A DNA stretch of 25,419 bases from Coprinopsis marcescibilis. Its lineage: Eukaryota; Basidiomycota; Agaricomycetes; Agaricales; Psathyrellaceae. The stretch lies in assembly GCA_004369085.1 (NCBI GenBank), contig ML210457.1, positions 1 to 25,419 of the forward strand, given 5' to 3'. Numbering within the stretch: the first letter of the stretch is position 1; every line of letters begins with the position of its first letter. Shown piece after piece: positions 10,190 to 18,564 of the stretch. Position numbers and translations under genes: made by a program. The notes under the pieces were generated by a model that did no database searches, had not been told where the DNA came from, and was given only the letters and a program-made list of their open reading frames with translations.

Positions 10190-11551
10190 CTACAATTGGC
10201 CATATGGGTAGACTTTCGTACATTCGATACCGGGGGGACGAGAACCGTAGAAGTACTCAATATTTATAATCAAATTCCTCCTCAGAACACCCGTAGGATT
10301 GGGGTACAGGTTCTTGATTCTGGTTCCCACAAAGTACGTGTAGAAGGCGCAGAAATCCGCAACGCTTCCCTGACTGTGATCGATCGTGAAGCTGTTCGTG
10401 CCATTGACATTCTTGCCGGGGAAATGACCAGGGCGGCTGCTATCTGTGCCAAGGACAAACTGGAGCTGGTCATTGGTAGCCGAGCCGGGTTTCGAGGCAC
10501 GGAAGAATCCACGGGGGTATCGCATGTTCTTGAAGAATGCCTCTGCAGCCTCCTGGGTGACGTGGTTCTCGAGGGGACCCTTGACGCGCCCATCCACCCA
10601 CATGTTGGTTGAAAAGACGGCTTCACCGAAGGCAGTGAAGTGACGGTGTCCCACGAGTTCAAATGTGGGGTTGGTGGCGATGGACTGCTTGATACGCTGA
10701 TAACGAATCTCGCGTGCAACAGTCAGGTTATAGTATCCATTTCCATAACGGTTCATGTAGTCCTTGAGCTATAATGAGTGAACGCAGAGTTAGATTTCGT
10801 CAAGGCTTGATAGAAAGATAGGCGGAGTAACGAATACGTACTTGATCAAACAACTGCTGATTAAAGTTGAAGTTGTCGCCAAAGTAGTCGTCACCTAGTA
10901 TAGACTTTGTAAGCGGGTATGTCAGACGCGATTCAAGACAAAACGTACCCCGAGTTATGCTGGCATCGCCCTCGAAAGTCCCGTGTGTGCGGATACCAGA
11001 AACGAGACCATTTCCGGGCGGATCAGGTCCGGTTTTGGGTGTTTTTCCTCCGATACTGACCAAATCAGTGACAAGATTGCCGTCGAGGAGGTGTCCAACA
11101 TAAGTCGCAATACTGGCTCCCTGAAGATCCATGTTGAAGCCTGCCATGGATGCGGCGATGATTTGCGCGGGAGAAGCAACGCCGTCCCTGGGGAGGTACT
11201 ACGGTACTAGCAATTAGATCAAAATGCACAGAAACATACGAACAATGGAAGGGAGCTTACGCCGTGATTGGCAAGGGTGTTAAGCCCTGGACAAGGACCG
11301 CGCTGGTCGCCTGCTCTTGGAGCGCGCCAGGGATGAGCTGCGTCGTCTACAAGCTTAGCTCCTTGATACACCTCCGGTCGTGGAGGAGGAGTCGGAAGAC
11401 GGGGCGTCAATTTGGGCAAGGCCTCCTTTAGCTCCCGCTCCGAGAGCCCAGCCAAAGACTGGTACTGAGGGAAGGCTAAAACGGATGTGGACATCGTCCC
11501 AAAATAGACGGCGAGGGCGACCCATTTCAAGGGAAGGGAGAGTTGAACCAT
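10190..11551 (-). CDS. Secreted heme-thiolate peroxidase/unspecific peroxygenase (copy 2)
   Basis: Peroxygenases of this family insert oxygen from hydrogen peroxide into organic substrates outside the cell. Proposed exons on the minus strand are 11551-11261, 11198-10949, 10894-10842 and 10768-10190, giving 390 residues. The protein has an N-terminal signal peptide (hydrophobic core before VLAFPQY), a proline-rich linker, the heme-ligand motif GPCPGLNTLANHG (Cys about 87) and the acid-base motif FEGDASITR (Glu about 173). YGNGYYNLTVAREIRYQRI follows, then a C-terminal region with two cysteines ending VYPYGQL. The PCP and EGD motifs match the long UPO class. It lacks the intron that splits its second exon in copies 3 and 4. 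It is closest to the pseudogene at 4063-4860 and converges on the Crinkler-type gene. Confidence 0.93.
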
Positions 11552-11660
11552 GGTTTGAGTTCAGGTACTTGAAGTCGTGGTAGAATGGACTCCTAAGATT
11601 GAAGAGGCGAAGGAGCTCGATAAGGAGGGTGCTCGAGAAGGAACCGTCGATATTTCATTG

Positions 11661-11670
11661 CCTTTTATAC
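11661..11670 (-). promoter_or_regulatory. TATA box of peroxygenase copy 2
   Basis: On the minus strand this reads GTATAAAAGG, about 110 bases upstream of the ATG. The same decamer lies upstream of the other two intact copies. Confidence 0.6.
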
Positions 11671-13008
11671 AATTTTGCGAGCCAGGAACGTATCCAGCAC
11701 ATCTAGGCCGTATCCGCAGATGTTTCAGCGGAGTAATAAGTTTTGAGTCCCTATGTAATTAACCCGTCCCTCTTGCCAGTATGTTATGCGTCCGCGTCCC
11801 AGTTAATCATATGTTTCCCTGACTCCAAGCGCATGGTGCTGGAACCGCTCGAGGTGGCTGCATGTCCACCAGCAAAGGTGACGTTCATTTCTGATGGACG
11901 CTGATGTACGTACCATACTCGACCACGATGCGTTATCTGCTAACCGCATTGCGGACTGACCAGTAGGCGAAGTGTGTTGACAAAGATTGAGACCCTCGGT
12001 AGCTAATCAGCGACCAATCTCGGGTGTGATTTGAGCGATGCAGATGGCAGTCAGGCTTGAGAGAATTTTAACAAGGTTGTCGCAAATTCGGAGGCCAGCG
12101 CACTCACATCTCCGCTACATAATTCGTGTTATACGAGAGAATAGATCATACGATATGTCGCGCTTTAATCAAAATGTTAGTAGTATAGAAAGTGTAGAGG
12201 TGTTTTCTGAGTGAGCGCGCAAACTGTATGAAAAATGCATGTACGTCAGTTTGATCTTCTGGAATAACCTGGGTACGACTTACTGACCATCCTTTTGAGA
12301 TGTCCGGGAATGTAATACCGAAAATCGGACAAGGTTTGACGACAACAACGCTGCTGGCAATGAAGGGTCCGTGCGGATGCTCTGAGCGTGGGAGCCGTTT
12401 TATCATCCGATGGGTCGGGATGCTCCGAATGAGATTTTCTTTTTGAACGACGCACAACCACAGTCAACACCGTGCTAACCCATATCCCCCAATGACCTAC
12501 CTCTAGGCATCCACCGAAAGGTAAAGTCCCTGCCAAATTGCCCCGTCGTAACCCATAACCCAATAACTACTCATACATTTTGGCGTCCACCGGGGTATGG
12601 GTTACCGTGGTGTTGACTCTGTACTGCACTCTTGTCGTTACGCAATATCTACCCTGGCTCTCATTGCGACATTGATATAAGGGGGTCTCGGTATTCCTGT
12701 CTGCCCTTAACTGATAGACATCGGAAACACCGGGGAGCCCGGCTTTTCGTAGTGTGCGTCTGTTTTGTGGACGTTCCGTCACCTAACTTGATTTTTCTAC
12801 TAGAATAAGGCCATTTCACGACACCATATGCAAGCGCTGTCGGTCACCGCACAATAATGCCACTACTCGAGGGAACCAAACCAGACCTTCCATTCCCAAT
12901 AACAGCCAGTGATATCGAATTTGGAGAGACGTCGTGCACTAAGACTTGGCTTAGACTAATACAGTCCGTCTGACAGTTTCCGTACAAACTACAAGCGGGC
13001 TAGCCAAT
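11671..13008. other. Intergenic region between peroxygenase copies 2 and 3
   Basis: No supported gene. Overlapping minus-strand frames at 12146-12563 are open in two phases, and a GT-AG pair (donor GTAAGT near 12275, acceptor before about 12229) could join them. The resulting peptides resemble nothing recognisable. The region also holds the far-upstream sequences of copy 2 and the 3' flank of copy 3. Confidence 0.4.
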
Positions 13009-14365
13009 CTAGGCACGACCATAAGGAAAGACCTGGGGGCAGTTGGGGAGTCCCGATCCGAACGCATCATATAAGAACCCGAGGTCTATGTCGAGGTTCC
13101 GACGCAGAACACCAGTAGGGCTGGGGTACAGTCCAAGGACGGTCGTGTTTACAAATTCTGTGTAGACCTTACACGGGTCCAGTATGCTCCCTAAACTATC
13201 ATCCACGACGAAGCTGTTAACAGTTGCGTTGTTTCTTCCAGGGCTTGTCGGGTGGGACAAGAAGATAACCTCACTGCCCTCACCGCCTCCCGGTTGTGCT
13301 GCACGGAAAAAACCTTTGGGGTAGCGCATTTCCTTGAAGAAGCTGCGAGCGGATTCAAGGTCCAATTGACCCTTTTCCGAGCCTGTCTTTCGTCCGTCGA
13401 CGAAAAGGTTTACAGGCAGCGCGGCTTCACCATACGCGCTGATGTGGCGGAGGCCTAACATGGTGAATTGAGGATTCTCGGCGATGGATTGTTGGATGCG
13501 GTGGAAGCGCAGCTCGGAGGCCACAGTGATGTTGTAAAACCCGTTACCGAACCTGTTGCTGAAGTCTACGAACTGAATGGCGTGGCACCTCGGTGAGCAT
13601 TGTATCGTGCCATGTGTACTTGTTACTCACTTGATCCCACAGCGTCTCGTTAAACGAGTGGTTATCGCCGAAGAAAGCGTCGCCTGAACCGTATCAGTAT
13701 CATTCACCGATTTCAGTACCGCTCAGGCGCACCTCGAGTCAGACTCACGTCTCCTTCAAACGTTCCGTGGTTGTTCAAACCTCCAACGATGGCGGGTGCA
13801 GGTGGGTCTGGTCCAGTGAGGCGTGTCTTTCCACCGATGCTCAGCAAATCCGTGACGACATTTCCATTTCCCAGGAGGGCGGCGTAGACAGCAAACCGAG
13901 CAGCGGAGTTGTCGAAATTGAAGCCTGAAGCAATTTCAATATGACCAACAATGTGAAATAAGCCGTAGGTACTCGCCTTCCTGAACGGCTTTGATTATCT
14001 GGGTTGGAGTGGCAACTCCGTTTCTCGGGAGGTACTGAAGGGGTGTGTCAGTCAATGTATCGAAGAAATAATACATAAATACGCACACCATGCGAAGCCA
14101 AGGTATTCAATCCAGGGCATGGTCCCCGTTGATCCCCGCGTTGTGGTGCTCTCCACGGATGGTCTCTATCATCGACGAGCTTCGCACCAGTGAAGCTGGG
14201 TGGCCCAGGTGGCGGAGGAGGTACCTTGGCATCAAGAGTTGGTACAATCTCCTCCAGTTGGCGAGCAGACAGGCCGCCGAGTGGGGCATAAGGAGGGAAG
14301 GCAGTCGTTGTTGAGACGAAGAAAGCTCCCAACGCCGCGAAAGCGGTGAGAAAGTTGTAACGCAT
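13009..14365 (-). CDS. Secreted heme-thiolate peroxidase/unspecific peroxygenase (copy 3)
   Basis: Proposed exons on the minus strand are 14365-14087, 14034-13977, 13924-13733, 13683-13631 and 13572-13009, giving 381 residues. A signal peptide (MRYNFLTAFAALGAFFV, predicted cleavage after the TTTA stretch) is followed by a proline-rich VPPPPPGPP linker. The heme-ligand motif is GPCPGLNTLASHG (Cys about 83), the acid-base motif FEGDVSLTR (Glu about 169), then RFGNGFYNITVASELRFHRI and the family ending CPQVFPYGRA. Intron 2 (13925-13976) appears to use a GC donor (GCGAGT). The homologous intron in copy 4 has GT, and only the GC site keeps the frame. All expected motifs are present, so the enzyme looks functional. 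It is closely related to copy 4. Confidence 0.93.
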
Positions 14366-14436
14366 TGTAACTTGTGAGTGAGCTCTGGGTAATTCAAGTT
14401 CGTGTTCTTGTGTTGATGTCTCTCTTCAGAGGGTAC

Positions 14437-14446
14437 CCTTTTATAC
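14437..14446 (-). promoter_or_regulatory. TATA box of peroxygenase copy 3
   Basis: On the minus strand this reads GTATAAAAGG, about 72-81 bases upstream of the ATG at 14365. The decamer is identical to the ones before copies 2 and 4. Confidence 0.65.
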
Positions 14447-15243
14447 ACCCGAGCCAAGGTCATTGGCTCAGCTTTGGAAACACCAGGGTCATTGGCAATT
14501 GGATTTTCGAATCGCCAAAGATTCACTATCAAAGTTCTTCGTCCCCGTTCGTTGGCTGTGCAAGTAATGTCTCCATATTGCAAAGCCTGCCGAGTGTTCC
14601 GCCTCTACAGCATTTATCCAGCCGCCCAGTCGCCGTTGCTTCTGCACTGCGCGATTTTGCATGACCAATTAAACAACTTGGATTATGCCAGTCTCGAGCA
14701 AGGCGAAACGAGGCGCAGCCAGAAGAATACTTACCTTGGGTTAATCGCGCAGTCGCTGACTGAAGTTCATTGTCCTCGATTGGGTTAGACAGTGTGACTG
14801 CTCCCAAGATGATGATTGTCAGCTGTCTAGCCAGGTCGAAGGTCAGGAGATGGCGGGTTATGCCCTTTTTTTAATGTAGCCATTGCCAACGCAGCGTGCT
14901 TGCGAAGTAGCGAGGCTGATACGTATGGGCGAACGCCTCTCAATTGTCCGAGAACCTCGTCACGTTGTAATCCAGAGTTACCATTGACATTGTGGACATG
15001 GCGCCAGGGGATATCCGAGGTGGATCATACTTAATCTGAATCCGCGCAAGTTCCACGAAAACACTGTCGCATAGCGTAACTGGTAAAGTAGATGACTTGA
15101 AAAGCGAAAACAACTGACATGGGCGATGAATTGTCTATTGAAGAAAATAACTGACAATTAATCTAACTCCAGGTTCGAAGTAGGCCTTGTAAATAGTATG
15201 GAATACTGCAGTCCACTAACTAGAACTAGAACTGGTGACTGAG
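14447..15243. other. Intergenic region between peroxygenase copies 3 and 4
   Basis: No gene is supported. The region contains the upstream sequences of copy 3 and one arm of an inverted repeat (14587-14706) that brackets copy 4. Confidence 0.5.
14587..14706 (-). repeat. Inverted repeat, left arm
   Basis: The reverse complement of this stretch matches 17123-17251 on the plus strand. The best part shares GGCTGGATAAATGCTGTAGA, followed by CGGAACACTYGGCAG. Weaker similarity (GCAGTxCAGAAGC, ACTGG, ATCCAAG) extends the match to about 120-130 bases with gaps. The element is unidentified. It is opposite in orientation to its partner although the neighbouring peroxygenase genes point the same way, so it was not simply copied with them. 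Confidence 0.7.
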
Positions 15244-16616
15244 CTAGTCACGACCATATGGGAAGACCTGAGGACAGTCGGGCGAAGCTGGCGCGAATGC
15301 ATCGTAAAAGAAACCTAAATTAATGTTAAGGTTCCTACGCAGCACCCCAGTTGGGTTGGGGTATAATCCACGGACTGTCGTGTTGACAAATTCCGTGTAA
15401 AATTTGCACGGGTCCGTGAACCCGCCCAAACTCTCATCCACGACAAAACTATCAACGGCTCCAGTGTTTCTTCCGGGGCTCGTTGGATGTGCCAGGTACA
15501 CATCCAAGGTCCCTTCGCCTCCTCCTGGTACAGCCTTTCTGAAGAAGCCTTGGGGCAAGCGCATGTCCCGGAAGACTCCAAGGGCAGTGTCGAGATCTAG
15601 TTGGCCAGCCTCCGAGCCAGTCTTGCGACCATCGACAAACATGTTGATTGGAAGAACAGATGTCCCATATGCGCCAAAGTGGTTGAAGCCCATCAAGGAG
15701 AAATGGGGATTCTGGGCAATGGATTGCTGGATCAGGTGAAGGCGGAGTTCGCCAGCCACAGTGAGGTTATAGAAACCATTTCCAAACCTATTGCTGAAAT
15801 CCACAAACTTTATAGCATGAAGAGTTAGTAAGGTATGCTGGTGGGCACTGTGGGACTTGCCTGCTCCCACAACGTCTGGTTGAATGAATGGTTGTCGCCA
15901 AAGAATGCGTCACCTGAGCAAAAATATCAGCACCATGGTACCACTGAGTATGGTCTGACTGGAACACACCTCGACTCATGCTTGCGTCTGCCTCAATCGT
16001 TCCGTGGGTATTAAGGCCTCCAACCATAGCGGGCGGAGGCGGGTCCGGTCCTGTCTGGGGTGATTTTGCGCCGATACTAAGCAGGTTCGTAACGACATTT
16101 CCATTTACCAAGAGCCCCGAGTATGCAGCCAACCGGGCTGCAACATTATCGAAGTTTAAGCCTTGAAAATTGAAGTCAGAGAAGCCTTGTCGTGTGAACA
16201 TGGATTCTGTGTATGTATGCACCTTCTTGAGTAGCTTTGATTAATTGCGCCGGAGTAACGATTCCGTTTCTCGGGAGGTACTACGATACGTGTCAATCAT
16301 GGACTGGCCAAGCATGAGTGCAATACGCTTATCTCACCCCATGCGATGCCAGAACATTCAATCCGGGGCAGGGACCACGCTGGTCTCCGCTTTGAAGAGG
16401 TTTCCATGGATGGTCTCCATCGTCCACTAGCTTCGTACCGGTGAAGGTTGGTGGACCAGGTGGAGGCGGAGGTATTACAGCATCGAGGGTGGGAATGATA
16501 TCCTGTAGTTCTCGAGCAGTGAGCCCGCCCAGTGGAGCATACGATGGGAAAGCCACGACCATTGAGGCATAGGGAACTCCCAACGCAACAGTGACAGTGA
16601 TTGAGGTAAGGCGCAT
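15244..16616 (-). CDS. Secreted heme-thiolate peroxidase/UPO-like enzyme with EAD variant motif (copy 4)
   Basis: Proposed exons on the minus strand are 16616-16338, 16280-16223, 16161-15970, 15913-15861 and 15807-15244, giving 381 residues with the same exon sizes as copy 3. It has a signal peptide, a proline-rich IPPPPPGPP linker, the heme-ligand motif GPCPGLNVLASHG (Cys about 83), RFGNGFYNLTVAGELRLHLI and the ending CPQVFPYGRD. The acid-base motif reads IEADASMSR, with Ala where copies 2 and 3 have Gly. The catalytic Glu, the Asp and the following Arg are kept. Intron 4 (15808-15860) appears to use a GC donor (GCAAGT) where copy 3 has GTGAGT. The frame is intact, so an active enzyme is likely. 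Confidence 0.92.
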
Positions 16617-16680
16617 TGTAAGGGAGATGTTGGAGACTATGAAAAGGTGTATTAGGTGTTGCTACATTTTCAGGTGCAGG

Positions 16681-16690
16681 CCTTTTATAC
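16681..16690 (-). promoter_or_regulatory. TATA box of peroxygenase copy 4
   Basis: On the minus strand this reads GTATAAAAGG, about 65-74 bases upstream of the ATG at 16616. It is identical to the decamer upstream of copies 2 and 3. Confidence 0.65.
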
Positions 16691-18133
16691 CGTTGAGAAT
16701 CGGAGTCCTGCTCCGGGTTCGTAAATACAAACTGGTAATGCGGCTGTTCGACCCTCACTTCATCTCCGTGTTTCCGCGCTGCAGCGGATGAACTTACCCA
16801 GACCATCACTGCCTTGCAGCGTCTGGACTCCAATATTGGACGCTACGGTCATTAGACATCCGAGTATACGCCAAGATGAGACATTGTTTCGCATCCGGTT
16901 GTTCCGATTTTACAACACTTCCGGAGCCGATGGGGCGCTATGGAGCTTCTGAGATGTACCAGTGTCACAAAACACACACCAATCGTGTGTCTATGATTGT
17001 ACTACTCGGGAATCGGAACATCCGGAAGCTAAATACGGCAGTCTCGCTAAGCAATGGTAAGTGTACCCAGAGTTACCCGAATAGCGGATGAGTCAGTATC
17101 TCCACCCAGGACCTCCTAATGCTCCGCCTTCTTCGTTACTGGGAATGATCCAAGGTGTGGTTGTTCTTAGACTTTGCGGAATCGAGCAGTCCAGAAGCTA
17201 CGCGGCTACCGGTCGGCTGGATAAATGCTGTAGAATCGGAACACTTGGCAGCCCGGCTTGGTCACCAACAATCAGAGTAGTAAGAGGCCTTGAAGGGCTC
17301 TTCAACTTAGGACGGTGACATCAGCTCTCCCAATTAGTCCAACCCCGTTTGATTCTCTTCGCCTTTTCTTTTTTCGGTGGAATCTGCCCACCTGAGCCCT
17401 GGAAACCATCTACATTTTGCAATGGGCAGTCATGTTCAACTCTCAGTTAAGTTATTGCCTATATCGCGGTCTCAGCACTTATCTGCTCCGTGTCTAAGCT
17501 GGCCACTGGATGGCGAGACGTGCGTCTCTTTACGTACATTGTGCAACAGATATGATGCAACGATGCTCTACTCGCTCTCTCCACATCCCTTGTTGGGCTA
17601 ATCTTAACCGCGTCAAGATCCCGCCTCTTCCACCGGGTTCACCACCTGATCCCCCCCATTTTCCCTCCTCTCCTCAACCTGGTGCCTCAAATCTTTATCT
17701 CCCACACAAGCCCAGCCCGCAGATAGACCCGTACTTTGTGGTGTCCTGACTCACCAGGGAGACATTCGTGGGCCTTAGTTAGCATTCTGTTTGAGTCTCT
17801 CGCCCATTCGGACATGTTCTCGCCCGATTGGTATTTTTTTGCCTTATGTATATCAAAGAGACGGTTGGGCGGTCTCAGTTCATCTACTCAAGAAATCTCA
17901 AAAACGCCACGGGAAGCCAAGCGGGCGTGTGATCATGCAGATGGATTATTTGTGGTAACACTGTCGTACTTGGTTCCTGCTCGCACATACAATTGCGCGT
18001 GATGGATGATGCGGTGGTATGTTCGCAACAAGTTCGCAATGGGTCCGAGTGAAGAACGCGGTTGCATCTTGCCGATGGACCGCATGACGACGGCATGATG
18101 ACATAGGCCGCTTTTTTCGCCTCAAAGTTCCTA
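16691..18133. other. Intergenic region upstream of peroxygenase copy 4
   Basis: No supported gene was found. The region contains the right arm of the inverted repeat (17123-17251) and a pyrimidine-rich stretch near 17340-17375 and 17620-17700. Open frames here lack recognisable motifs. It ends at the TA target site of the pogo-like element (18132-18133). Confidence 0.5.
17123..17251 (+). repeat. Inverted repeat, right arm
   Basis: Partner of 14587-14706; see that entry for the shared sequence. This arm lies about 510-635 bases upstream of the ATG of peroxygenase copy 4. Confidence 0.7.
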
Positions 18134-18158
18134 CAGTGTCGGACACCTAAACCCGACC
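18134..18158 (+). repeat. Left terminal inverted repeat of the pogo-like element
   Basis: The first 25 bases match the reverse complement of 22656-22680 at 21 of 25 positions, with the first 11 identical (CAGTGTCGGAC). TA precedes it. Confidence 0.78.
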
Positions 18159-18182
18159 CGTCCCGGAAGCGTCCTTTGAGTG

Positions 18183-18190
18183 TGATGTGG
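18183..18190. repeat. Left 8-bp target site duplication of the hAT element
   Basis: TGATGTGG directly abuts the left hAT terminus and is repeated exactly at 21953-21960. An 8-bp duplication is the hallmark of hAT insertion. Confidence 0.95.
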
Positions 18191-18212
18191 CAGTGTTGTG
18201 CCGGTCAGTGAC
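18191..18212 (+). repeat. hAT left terminal inverted repeat
   Basis: This 22-bp end is the exact reverse complement of 21931-21952. Confidence 0.95.
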
Positions 18213-18228
18213 TTTCTGACCTTTTCGT

Positions 18229-18279
18229 GACAGGTCAGCATGACAGGTCAGCCGACCGGTCAGTGACCGGTCAGTGACC
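18229..18279 (+). repeat. hAT left subterminal repeat cluster
   Basis: Short direct repeats alternate here: TGACAGGTCAGC-type units twice, then ACCGGTCAGTG units twice. ACCGGT is itself palindromic. The same units recur at the right end (21871-21897 and 21918-21952). They are probably transposase binding sites. Confidence 0.75.
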
Positions 18280-18564
18280 TCACCATATTTGGAATGCCCT
18301 GAACCACCCTATTGATCCCATCAAAACATGCTGCGAGCTGCACAGTCCTCGGCGCTTCGTTCTTTGACCCCTCGTTTTGCGTATGTTAGTTTGAAAAAAG
18401 CTTATCTGTGATGTCAGAATGATGTGTGACCTTGAACCTAAAGTTGAGAAACTGTTAAACTCTAATTGGAGTTCGAGATTAGATTAATCATCACAGGAAC
18501 TCTCAGTTGAATCTTGAACTCGAAGACTGTCATATAATCAATCCCCGTCCCCGATCTCTCTCAA

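Noticed and set aside
12146..12563. Overlapping minus-strand frames with a possible GTAAGT intron
   Set aside because: The peptides resemble no known family, the two frames cannot both be right, and no flanking exons were found.
16297..16833. 178-codon minus-strand frame over the start of peroxygenase copy 4
   Set aside because: It is an out-of-frame shadow of the exon encoding the signal peptide and PCP motif.
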